The notes beneath the pieces are model-generated. The model was given only the letters and a program-made list of their open reading frames with translations, searched no databases and had not been told where the DNA came from. This document shows positions 1 to 6,681 of a stretch of DNA of 7,023 nt, in pieces (within the stretch, counting starts at the first letter, position 1; the number at the start of each line of letters is the position of its first letter). The position numbers and the translations under genes are program-made. The stretch comes from Novosphingopyxis sp038234155 (lineage in GTDB: Bacteria > Pseudomonadota > Alphaproteobacteria > Sphingomonadales > Sphingomonadaceae): the NCBI GenBank assembly GCA_038234155.1, contig JBBSUT010000120.1:1-7023 (forward strand), read 5' to 3'.

Positions 1-1
1 C

Positions 2-28
2 GCCGCTGCGGCCAGCCAGACCACATGA
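2..28 (+). CDS. C-terminal tail of an upstream gene, possibly penicillin-binding protein 2 (partial)
   Basis: The frame entering from the left edge reads AAAASQTT and stops at TGA 26-28. An Ala-rich tail of this kind is common at the end of alphaproteobacterial PBP2, and mrdA normally lies directly before rodA; both points are family knowledge, not seen here. The rodA ribosome binding site (GAGGG, 27-31) overlaps this stop, which fits tight coupling of the two genes. A second frame is also open from base 1 to TGA 40-42, so the choice of frame is uncertain. Eight residues cannot identify the protein; the PBP2 call is inference from gene order only. Confidence 0.3.
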   Translation, partial: AAAASQTT

Positions 29-38
29 GGGCAAGGCT

Positions 39-1151
39 TTGAACTCCATCGTCCCCGCCCCCATTGCGCAGCTGCCCTGGAAGCTCATGCTGCTGCTGTT
101 CTGTCTGGTCGGGTTCGGCGCAACCGTGCTCTACAGCGCGGCCGGCGGGCATCTGATGCCGTGGGCCGCGCCGCATGTGATCCGCTTCGTGATGGCGCTG
201 ATCCTGGCCATCGTGATTTCGCGCTTCTCGCCCGATTTCTGGAAGAAAATGACCTTTCCGATCTACGGCGCGGTCTTGGCCATGCTGATCCTGGTCGAAG
301 CGCTGGGGAAGATGGGCGGCGGCAGCCAGCGCTGGCTGAACCTGGGCGTCATCACGCTGCAGCCCTCCGAACTGATGAAGCCCACCATCGTGCTGGCCGT
401 AGCCCTGTTCTTCGATCGGCTGCCACCGAGCAAGCTGTTCACCATCGACGCAATCTGGCCGCCGCTGCTGCTGATGGCGCTGCCATCCGCTTTCGTGCTG
501 CTGCAACCGGATCTGGGGACCACCATCACGATTGTGGCAGGCGGTGTGGTCGTGGCCTTCATGGCCGGCCTGCCGATGCGCCTGTTCGTTGGCGCGGGCG
601 CTGCCATCGCTGTGCTGGCGCCGATCGCATTCTTCTTCGGTCTGCAGCCCTATCAGCAGCGCCGCGTGACCACGTTCATGGACCCCTCGGTCGATCCGCT
701 GGGCGCGGGCTATCACGTCAACCAGTCGGCCATTGCCATCGGTTCCGGCGGTCTGTGGGGCAAGGGCTTCCTCAATGGTACGCAGAGCCACCTCAACTAT
801 CTGCCCGAGGGCCATACCGATTTTGTCTTTGCCACCATGGCCGAGGAGTGGGGGCTTATGGGCGGTCTGGCCATCCTTGTCGGTTTCGCGCTGCTGATGC
901 GCTGGGGCTTCGCCGTCGCGCTGCGCAGCAACACGCGTTATGGCAAGCTGGTGGCCGCCGGCCTGACGACGACGATCTTCTTCTACGTGTCGATCAATCT
1001 GATGATGGTGATGGGCCTGGCCCCCGTGGTCGGCATTCCGTTGCCGTTCCTGAGCCACGGCGGCAGTTCCATGCTCACCATCATGATCTGCATCGGCCTG
1101 ATCATGTCGGTTGACCGCAAGCCCGGCCGGCGCGGCGGCGCCTTCGCCTGA
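39..1151 (+). CDS. rodA: RodA, SEDS-family peptidoglycan glycosyltransferase of the elongation machinery
   Basis: This inner-membrane protein of 370 residues polymerises lipid II into glycan strands with PBP2 in the rod (Mre) complex. The length is normal for RodA. Family signatures are all present: GGGSQRWLNLG at 93-103, QPSE with the conserved Glu at 111, QPDLGTT at 156-162, the RRVTTFMDP..DPLGAGYH block at 208-226, and PEGHTDFVFA at 256-265 with Asp261, the expected catalytic Asp. About ten hydrophobic helices are visible. QPDLGTT and the short length favour RodA over FtsW. The start is TTG at 39, with GAGGG at 27-31 and a spacer of 7; the next in-frame ATG is codon 17 (base 87) inside the first helix region, so it is less likely. 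A gene upstream probably ends at 28, which suggests an mrdA-rodA operon. No frameshift or missing key residue is seen. Confidence 0.96.
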   Translation: MNSIVPAPIAQLPWKLMLLLFCLVGFGATVLYSAAGGHLMPWAAPHVIRFVMALILAIVISRFSPDFWKKMTFPIYGAVLAMLILVEALGKMGGGSQRWLNLGVITLQPSELMKPTIVLAVALFFDRLPPSKLFTIDAIWPPLLLMALPSAFVLLQPDLGTTITIVAGGVVVAFMAGLPMRLFVGAGAAIAVLAPIAFFFGLQPYQQRRVTTFMDPSVDPLGAGYHVNQSAIAIGSGGLWGKGFLNGTQSHLNYLPEGHTDFVFATMAEEWGLMGGLAILVGFALLMRWGFAVALRSNTRYGKLVAAGLTTTIFFYVSINLMMVMGLAPVVGIPLPFLSHGGSSMLTIMICIGLIMSVDRKPGRRGGAFA

Positions 1152-1170
1152 TCGGCTACGAGGGAATCGG

Positions 1171-1182
1171 CAGCCATGGCTG
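1171..1182. repeat. 12-bp perfect palindrome after rodA
   Basis: CAGCCATGGCTG reads the same on both strands. It lies 20 bases after the rodA stop and 5 bases before a TTGACA box. As RNA it could form only a 4-bp stem with a CAUG loop and has no T-tract, so it is a poor terminator. Its position just upstream of the -35 box would suit a dimeric regulator, but nothing else supports that, and it may be chance. Confidence 0.35.
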
Positions 1183-1186
1183 GCGC

Positions 1187-1214
1187 TTGACAAACGCGGC
1201 CGAACCAACCAAAT
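1187..1214 (+). promoter_or_regulatory. Putative promoter of the tRNA-Lys gene
   Basis: A perfect -35 hexamer TTGACA lies at 1187-1192, preceded by GC as in many alphaproteobacterial stable-RNA promoters. The best -10 is weak: CCAAAT at 1209-1214 (spacer 16, three matches to TATAAT). Initiation would fall near 1220 and give a leader of about 38 bases before the mature tRNA. The -35 is convincing; the -10 is not. Confidence 0.45.
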
Positions 1215-1231
1215 GCCCCTTCCCGGCCACA

Positions 1232-1243
1232 CCGCTTCGGCGG
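1232..1243 (+). other. UUCG tetraloop mini-hairpin in the tRNA leader
   Basis: CCGC-TTCG-GCGG forms a 4-bp GC stem closed by the exceptionally stable C(UUCG)G tetraloop. It lies 14 bases before the mature tRNA 5' end, within the predicted leader, and lacks a T-tract. It could shape processing of the precursor; this is inference from sequence alone. Confidence 0.35.
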
Positions 1244-1257
1244 CACGGACACGGAAC

Positions 1258-1333
<76 letters not shown>

Positions 1334-1357
1334 TATTCCCACCTTTCCGTACCCTGC

Positions 1358-1378
1358 GCGCAAGCGACGGCGCTGCGC
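1358..1378. terminator. Hairpin between convergent tRNA-Lys and molybdoenzyme genes
   Basis: GCGC (1358-1361), a bulged A, then AGCG (1363-1366), the loop ACGG, CGCT (1371-1374) and GCGC (1375-1378) form an 8-bp stem with one bulge. It begins one base past the minus-strand stop codon at 1380-1382 and lies 24 bases past the tRNA. It could end transcription from both sides, but neither strand has a T-tract after it, so it would be an atypical terminator. Confidence 0.4.
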
Positions 1379-1379
1379 C

Positions 1380-2150
1380 CTAGATGCCGGCGTACCAGGC
1401 GTAGCTGGCGACATCTTCCCAATAGCCGCCCTTGCCCTGGCCGATGTCTTCAAGGCTGGCGACAAGCTCGATCGCCTGCAGATATTTGGCGTGCTTGTAG
1501 CCCAGTTGAGTCTCGACCCGCAGCCGCAGCGGCGCGCCGTTGCGCACCGGCAACGGCTGGTCGTTTAACTTATGGGCGATGATCGTCTGCGGATGGCGCG
1601 CGTCGATCAGGTCGATGCTCTCATAATAGGGAATGCCGCCGCCCATAACATCGGCGCAGCGAAAGACGACGTAGCGCGCCGCCTTTTGCACGCCCACCTG
1701 ATCGAGCAGCAAGCGCAGCGGCACACCGGTCCAGGTGCCGATCGCGCTCCAGCCCTCCACGCAATCGTGCCGCGTGGTCTGCGTGCGCTGCGGCATCGCG
1801 CGCAGCGCGTCGAGCGTCCAGCGGCCGGGCCGGTCGACCAGGCCGCGCGCCTCCAGCGTCCAGTTGGCGAAATTTTCCGCCAACGCCGCCGGATAGGGCG
1901 CGGCCGTCGGGTTTTGCGTTCCGTTGCCGCGAAAGAAGGGCGAGCGCGCGGATATCGGAAATTCGCGGGCCAGCGCGCTGTGGCTACCGAGCGCGCGGTG
2001 CACCGCGAAGTTCACGTCGCCGCCCGTTTGCAGGATGCCGCGAAATGTCTCGCTGCCGTTCAGCCGGTCGCAGCCCGAAAGCAACAGGCCGGAGCCGATC
2101 GCGGCGGTGGAACCGAGCAGTGCGCGGCGGGAGATGGGCGTATCGGACAT
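1380..2150 (-). CDS. Tat-exported molybdopterin-dependent oxidoreductase, sulfite oxidase fold
   Basis: This 256-residue periplasmic enzyme should bind the mononuclear Mo cofactor; its substrate is unknown. The N-terminus has a twin-arginine motif SRRALL (7-12), a short hydrophobic stretch, and a lipobox LSGC with Cys27, which suggests a Tat-exported lipoprotein. The sulfite-oxidase-type core shows TRHDCVEGWSAIGTWTGVPL (126-145); Cys130 is the expected Mo ligand. Further family blocks are FRGNGTQNP (73-81), YYESIDL (175-181), LPVRNGAPLRLRVETQLGYKHAKY (200-223) and the C-terminal GGYWEDVASYAWYAGI. There is no visible haem or dimerisation domain, so it resembles the short MsrP-like group and not full sulfite oxidases. 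The ATG overlaps the stop of the cytochrome b gene by one base (TGATG), with GGTGGAG 8 bases upstream, so translation is probably coupled. Its partner is a b561-type cytochrome and not the MsrQ/YedZ type, so I do not call it msrP. Confidence 0.92.
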   Translation of the reverse strand: MSDTPISRRALLGSTAAIGSGLLLSGCDRLNGSETFRGILQTGGDVNFAVHRALGSHSALAREFPISARSPFFRGNGTQNPTAAPYPAALAENFANWTLEARGLVDRPGRWTLDALRAMPQRTQTTRHDCVEGWSAIGTWTGVPLRLLLDQVGVQKAARYVVFRCADVMGGGIPYYESIDLIDARHPQTIIAHKLNDQPLPVRNGAPLRLRVETQLGYKHAKYLQAIELVASLEDIGQGKGGYWEDVASYAWYAGI

Positions 2151-2908
2151 CAGTCAGTCTCCACCGGTTTGCGGCCGCCGGTTATCATTCCGCGCATCTG
2201 CGCCAACGGCCGGGTGAGCAGCACCAATATTATGTGCAGCAGGAAAAACGCGAACAGCGACCAGGCAAAGATGAAATGGATCGACCGCGCGCTCTGGCGG
2301 CCGCCGAGCAGTTCCAGCAGCCAGGTCCAGTTGGCATCCATCGCCGGGGACATGGCGATGCCGGTGACAATCATGCCGGGGATCAAAATGAAAATCGCGG
2401 CGATATAGGTGATCTTCTGCAGCCAGTTATAGCCTTTTTGGGTTGTCTCTCCGACGAATTCGAACTTGGCGTGGCTGACGATGTCCCGCCTGATATTATC
2501 CCTCGCCCATTCGCGCCTGCCGATGTGCAGATCGCGCTGGATGTGCCGGTTGACGATCGACACAAGAAGGAAAGCGAGCAGCCCAAACGCCAGAATTATG
2601 GCAAAGAAGAAATGCCACAGCCGGGCATCGGCCAGGCTGTAGTACCCCGGTATTGTCGCCCATGCGGGAAATTGTGAGAGCTTCAGCCAATGAGGATCGG
2701 CATTGGCGCCGTAGCTGCCCCAATAAAGCATGGGATGGGCGTTGAAGATGTTCAGCCCGCTCATGAACAGCACAATTACACTGATCGCGGTCAGCCAGTG
2801 CCACAGCCGCGTGGGCAAGGCGTGTTTCGTGCGCAGCACCGGCGATGGCTGATCGCTGCCGGCCGCGCCATTTTGGTCGCCCAATATCGGTTCGGCGGCA
2901 TCGTCCAT
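2150..2908 (-). CDS. Membrane cytochrome b, b561/Ni-hydrogenase-type, redox partner of the molybdoenzyme
   Basis: From the ATG at 2908 the product is 252 residues. Four membrane helices are visible at about 35-55, 97-120, 165-186 and 210-233. Candidate haem ligands are His37 (RLWHWL), His99 (RLWHFF), and His211 and His225 in the last helix, 14 apart (IHF...LHI). This is the pattern of di-haem cytochrome b561-domain subunits, which pass electrons between quinones and a periplasmic partner. A polar stretch at about 121-160 lies between helices 2 and 3. The gene is directly upstream of, and overlaps by one base, the molybdoenzyme gene, so the two very likely form one complex or electron chain. 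The start is chosen because AAGGA (2919-2923) lies 10 bases before this ATG. A longer form could begin at TTG 2929 (7 extra residues), but that codon has no ribosome binding site. Confidence 0.9.
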   Translation of the reverse strand: MDDAAEPILGDQNGAAGSDQPSPVLRTKHALPTRLWHWLTAISVIVLFMSGLNIFNAHPMLYWGSYGANADPHWLKLSQFPAWATIPGYYSLADARLWHFFFAIILAFGLLAFLLVSIVNRHIQRDLHIGRREWARDNIRRDIVSHAKFEFVGETTQKGYNWLQKITYIAAIFILIPGMIVTGIAMSPAMDANWTWLLELLGGRQSARSIHFIFAWSLFAFFLLHIILVLLTRPLAQMRGMITGGRKPVETD

Positions 2909-3001
2909 AGTCGCTCGGTCCTTGTCCAAAACCGGCGTGCGCCCACACCGTTCGATGGGACAATCGGCGCGTTTCCTTCTTACGGCAAGCCTATCTTCGC
3001 A

Positions 3002-6000
3002 TCAGGCCGCCGCGGCGAGCAGCGCTATGGCGCTATCGATCACCGGTCCGCGGCCGTCGGCATCGGCCGCGTCCAGCGCCGTTTCCAGAATGCGCGCGCG
3101 ATTACCCAGCTCAGCCTCGCCAAAGAAACCGGCGGTCCCGGCGATCTTGTGGAGATGCTCTTTCAGCGCGTCCACCGTTGCATCGGACAGGATGCCCTCG
3201 CGTAGCGCCATTGACAGCGCTTCGAGCGCAAGCTGTTTGCGCTCGGCATAGCGTTCCTGCAGCGATCTGGCGGCTGGCACCGCCTCAGGACCGCGCGGCG
3301 CATTGCCGTCCATGCCGCCGCCGCTGCCAGCCCATCGCCGCACCGCCGCGATGAAATCGCGCGATCGCAGCGGCTTGGAAAGATGGCCCTGCATGCCCGC
3401 CTTGCGGCAGTCGGTGATATCTTCTGCGAAGGCATTGGCCGTCAGCGCGATAATCGGCAGGCTTTCGCCATCAAATCCGGCTGCCCGCAATCTGCGCGTG
3501 GCGCTGAGCCCGTCAAGGCGCGGCATCTGCATATCCATCAGCACCAACGCATAGGGGCGCCCGCACGCCGCGGCGGCTTCGATCATATGGACCGCTGCCT
3601 CGCCGTCGGGTGCGATATCCATGGTGATCCCGGCGCGGCGGGCCATCTGCATCATCAGTTCCTGATTGATGTCATGGTCTTCCGCCAGCAGCACCCGGCC
3701 GCCGACATTGCCGCCAATCCGGGGCGGCCGCGCGGCATCGTCGGCGGCTGCGGCAGGCTCGGCGATGTCGACCGGCTGCTCGGCAACGCGCAGGGGCAGA
3801 TCGACGGAAAAGACGGATCCCTTGCCCAGCTCGCTCTGGACGCTGATCGAACCGCCCATCTTGCGCGCCAGTTCCGCGCTGATGGCGAGCCCCAGGCCGG
3901 TGCCGCCGAACTTGCGCGCGATGCTGCTGTCGGCTTGCGAAAACTGGTCGAAAATCACCTCCAACCTGTCGGGCGCGATGCCGATGCCGCTGTCGGAGAC
4001 CGCGATGCGCAGTCGCTGTCCTTCCGGGCTGTCTGCAATCGCGGCGCTGACACGCACGGCACCTTCCTCGGTGAACTTCACCGCGTTGCCGATCAGGTTG
4101 AGCACGATTTGCCGGATGCGCAGCGGATCGCCCACCACCCAGGTCGGCACATCGGGCGCCACCGCATGTTCGATAACCAGACCCTTGGCCAGCGCAATGC
4201 CTTCCATCAGGCGCGTCGTGGTGGCCAGTTTGTGACGGATGCTCACCGGCTCCTCGCTCAGCGCCATCTGGCCCGATTCGATCTTGGCCATGTCCAGAAT
4301 ATCGTTCAGCAGCCGCATCATGGCGCGCCCCGAATCGGCGATAAGCTCGATGTTGCGTCGCTGGTCGTCGGAAAGGTCCCCGCCCAGTACCAGCTCGGTA
4401 AAGCCGATAACCCCGTTCATGGGCGTCCGGATCTCATGGCTCATATTGGCCAAAAAGGCGGATTTGGCGATGGCGGCTTGTTCGGCGCGGGTGCGCGCAT
4501 CACGCAGGTCCGCCTCCAGCGCCTTGGTCTGCGTCACATCGCGGATCGACGCGATGATCTCCTTCGGCGCGCCGGTCGTCTCGTCGCGGACCAGACCGCA
4601 ATTGGCTTCCATCCAGACATAAACGCCGGGGGCGTTCGGCCGTTCGGCGCGGTAGGCGGTGATCACTTCCTCCAGCGCGCCGCTGCGCATGGCGCGGAAC
4701 GATCCCAGTACGGTCTCGGCATCGTCCGGATGGAAGCCGGTTAACATGTTCACGCCCACGAGATGTTCGCTCGGCACCCCGATCAGCGGGCCGCTGGAAG
4801 GCGAAGCGTAGATGCACGTACCGTCCAGCGCGAGCCGCATCACGGCGTCGGTGGCGTTTTGTGCCAATGTGCTGAGCTCCCGCTCGCGCAGCGCGAGCGC
4901 GGCTTGTGCCGCCTTGCTTTCGGTGAAGTCTATGGTGACGCCGATGAAGCCTGCCAGCTCTCCATCGGGTTCCAGTTCGGGCCGGCCCAGCGTGCGGACC
5001 CAGGTGATGCTTCCATCGGGACGGGACCAGCGAAATTCGCCCTCATAGTCGCCCTGTTTTGCCACCGCGGCGGACCAATCCTGCTGGACGCGGCCCAGAT
5101 CGTCCGGGTGCATTGCGCTGGCCCAGCCGGCGCCTTCCCACTGGCCATCCTCAAGGCCCGTGATCTGTTTCCACATGGCGTTGACATAACTGCACTGGCC
5201 GCTGGCATCGGTGCGGAATATGCCAACCGGCGCGAGGCCCGCCAGCGCCTGGAAGCGCCGTTCGCTGCGCTGCAGTTCGCGTTCCTGCAGCACGCGCACG
5301 GTAACGTCGCTGATATTGCCGAGCGTGCCGAGAAATTGGCCGCCGGGCCCGCTCAGGCGGCGCACCGTCACCTCGATGTGGCGGATATCACCGGCGCGGG
5401 TTAGGAAACGCTGCTGCAGGGTTTCGTTTTCGATGCGTCCGTCCATGATCGCGGCGTAGACCGGACCGGATGCGATCCGGTCCTCCTCGACCAACAAGTG
5501 GCTCGTGCGCCAGCCCATGCTTTCCCCGACCGTGTATCCCGTCAGCGACTCCCAGGCGCTGCTCAGGAATACCCAGCGGCCTTCGGCATCGGTCTTGAAG
5601 ATGACCTCGCCCACATTCTCCAGGATATCGTCCACCAGATCGCGGCTTTCCTGCAGCTGCCGGCGGATGCCGTCGCGCCCGCGCAGCACGGTGGCGACGG
5701 GCAGGCCAATGACAAAGCAGGTCGCCAGAAACAGTTGCAGCGTGGCGATTTTGAACGCCAGATCACCCTTGACGAGCATGATTGGCCCGGTCCCGAGCAG
5801 CGTGGCCAGCGATGCTACCAGGGATACAATGGCAATGGCCGCTGCGGTGCCGAGCATCCCGGTGCGAAACGCCGCTATCAGCACCAGCGGGCAAGCCAGG
5901 AACAGAAACGGAAACCGCGACTGCCCGAAGATCGCGGCGGCTCCGATCGCGGTGCCCAAAATGAGCGTGGTCCATTCGCGCAGTTGTTGCCGGTTGGGCT

Positions 6001-6571
6001 TGTGCCGCGCGCGCCAGTGATCGATCAGGATCAGGCTAATCGGAGCCAGCGTGGCCATGGCCAGCGCGTGGGCGCTATACCATCGCAGCGCGCTGGCGAC
6101 CGCAAAGGCTTGGCCCGGCGCGGCCAGCATCAGGCCGGGAACCAGGGCGGTGAGCAGCGGCACGGTGACGCCCAGCAGCATGATGATGTTAAGGTTGCGC
6201 GGCTGACTAATATCGGGCCGCGACCCGCACAGGCGGATCGCCAGTGCCACGACCAGCACCACCTCGGCCAGATTGCCGACCGCCAGAGCAAAGGCCGTCG
6301 CGCCGGTGTCGCCCACGATATAGTTGACCGTCAGGTTGGTCAGGAAACCGACGCCCAGAAGCGGCGCCACACGCGCTTTGCTGACCCTCAGCACGATCGC
6401 CAGCATCATGGCGTTGGGCAACCACACCGCGGCAATACGGCCGCTGTGCATTGTTAGTTGAATACCCGCCAGGCCAGTGATGGCGTAAACCGCCATGAGC
6501 AGCATGGCCCAGACAAGGAACACGCCGGTACGGGTGCTGGGCTCCGGGCCGAATTTTGGTTTTTCGCGCAT
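3002..6571 (-). CDS. Hybrid sensor histidine kinase: MASE1, three PAS, HisKA, HATPase, receiver, Hpt
   Basis: This 1189-residue inner-membrane kinase carries a complete phosphorelay. Residues 15-298 form a MASE1-like domain of about eight to ten helices (signature AAVWLPNAMMLA at 47-58). PAS domains follow at about 308-428, 433-552 and 562-684. The HisKA H-box is NMSHEIRTPMNG with His712. The ATPase shows the N-box QIVLNLIGNAVKFT (Asn825, Asn829), DSGIGI (860-865), FDQF (874-877) and GGTGLGL (889-895). The receiver (957-1076) has Glu964/Asp965, phospho-acceptor Asp1013, Thr1044 and Lys1066. The Hpt (about 1102-1189) has HLHKIAGTAGFFG with His1141. Expected flow is His712, Asp1013, His1141, then a regulator not in this window. 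The start ATG 6571 is fixed by an in-frame TGA 3 bases before it and by the first helix at 15; no good Shine-Dalgarno is seen. The gene ends 93 bases before the cytochrome b gene. The input signal is unknown. Confidence 0.95.
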   Translation of the reverse strand: MREKPKFGPEPSTRTGVFLVWAMLLMAVYAITGLAGIQLTMHSGRIAAVWLPNAMMLAIVLRVSKARVAPLLGVGFLTNLTVNYIVGDTGATAFALAVGNLAEVVLVVALAIRLCGSRPDISQPRNLNIIMLLGVTVPLLTALVPGLMLAAPGQAFAVASALRWYSAHALAMATLAPISLILIDHWRARHKPNRQQLREWTTLILGTAIGAAAIFGQSRFPFLFLACPLVLIAAFRTGMLGTAAAIAIVSLVASLATLLGTGPIMLVKGDLAFKIATLQLFLATCFVIGLPVATVLRGRDGIRRQLQESRDLVDDILENVGEVIFKTDAEGRWVFLSSAWESLTGYTVGESMGWRTSHLLVEEDRIASGPVYAAIMDGRIENETLQQRFLTRAGDIRHIEVTVRRLSGPGGQFLGTLGNISDVTVRVLQERELQRSERRFQALAGLAPVGIFRTDASGQCSYVNAMWKQITGLEDGQWEGAGWASAMHPDDLGRVQQDWSAAVAKQGDYEGEFRWSRPDGSITWVRTLGRPELEPDGELAGFIGVTIDFTESKAAQAALALRERELSTLAQNATDAVMRLALDGTCIYASPSSGPLIGVPSEHLVGVNMLTGFHPDDAETVLGSFRAMRSGALEEVITAYRAERPNAPGVYVWMEANCGLVRDETTGAPKEIIASIRDVTQTKALEADLRDARTRAEQAAIAKSAFLANMSHEIRTPMNGVIGFTELVLGGDLSDDQRRNIELIADSGRAMMRLLNDILDMAKIESGQMALSEEPVSIRHKLATTTRLMEGIALAKGLVIEHAVAPDVPTWVVGDPLRIRQIVLNLIGNAVKFTEEGAVRVSAAIADSPEGQRLRIAVSDSGIGIAPDRLEVIFDQFSQADSSIARKFGGTGLGLAISAELARKMGGSISVQSELGKGSVFSVDLPLRVAEQPVDIAEPAAAADDAARPPRIGGNVGGRVLLAEDHDINQELMMQMARRAGITMDIAPDGEAAVHMIEAAAACGRPYALVLMDMQMPRLDGLSATRRLRAAGFDGESLPIIALTANAFAEDITDCRKAGMQGHLSKPLRSRDFIAAVRRWAGSGGGMDGNAPRGPEAVPAARSLQERYAERKQLALEALSMALREGILSDATVDALKEHLHKIAGTAGFFGEAELGNRARILETALDAADADGRGPVIDSAIALLAAAA

Positions 6572-6592
6572 GGGTCAGGATCATGGGCGATA

Positions 6593-6600
6593 ATGGTTAA
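6593..6600 (-). promoter_or_regulatory. TTAACCAT octamer, possible CtrA half-site before the hybrid kinase
   Basis: The minus strand reads TTAACCAT 21 bases before the kinase ATG. From memory, this octamer is one of the motif forms reported at promoters bound by the cell-cycle regulator CtrA in alphaproteobacteria, beside TTAA-N7-TTAA. The overlapping hexamer CATTAT (minus strand, 6595 to 6590) matches TATAAT at four positions, but no -35 box stands at a proper distance, which is common at activator-dependent promoters. A second TTAA at the 7-base spacing is absent. Binding is inference. Confidence 0.35.
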
Positions 6601-6624
6601 GGACAGTTCACCAGATATCGCGAC

Positions 6625-6659
6625 GCCCGGCCGGCCCACGCCCGCTTGGCCAGCCGGGC
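6625..6659 (-). terminator. Hairpin terminator candidate after the spermidine synthase-like gene
   Basis: On the minus strand GCCCGGCTGGCC (6659-6648) pairs with GGCCGGCCGGGC (6636-6625): 12 continuous pairs including one G-U wobble, with an 11-base loop. On the plus strand the same position is a C-A mismatch, so the structure is best in the minus-strand transcript, as expected for a signal serving the gene that ends at 6682. It starts 22 bases after that stop. No T-tract follows, so factor-independent termination is not assured. It would separate the kinase gene from the upstream gene. Confidence 0.5.
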
Positions 6660-6681
6660 TGCGCAGGGCTGCTATTGGGGC

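Noticed and set aside
161..1114. 317-residue alternative frame inside rodA
   Set aside because: It lies wholly within rodA in another frame and is dominated by Arg, His, Ala and Gly. The RodA frame carries every family motif.
1572..2408. 278-residue plus-strand reading frame opposite the molybdoenzyme and cytochrome genes
   Set aside because: It crosses the junction of two well-supported minus-strand genes and has low-complexity Arg/Ala/Gln content; it is an antisense shadow.
2930..3001. Possible EcfG-type general stress promoter on the minus strand (GGAAAC, 16 bases, CGAA) before the cytochrome b gene
   Set aside because: The consensus as I recall it is GGAAC with CGTT at this spacing. Both halves here have mismatches, so I do not call it, though a promoter somewhere in this spacer is possible.
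3383..4744. Long (453-residue) plus-strand reading frame opposite the hybrid kinase
   Set aside because: It is antisense to the kinase PAS, HisKA, HATPase and receiver regions, whose motifs are intact on the minus strand. Its product has no recognisable domain and a His/Arg/Gly/Ala-rich composition typical of antisense frames in GC-rich DNA.
5498..6457. 319-residue plus-strand reading frame opposite the MASE1 domain
   Set aside because: The product is rich in Gln, Arg, His and Gly, as expected for the complement of hydrophobic membrane helices. It has no domain and no ribosome binding site of note.
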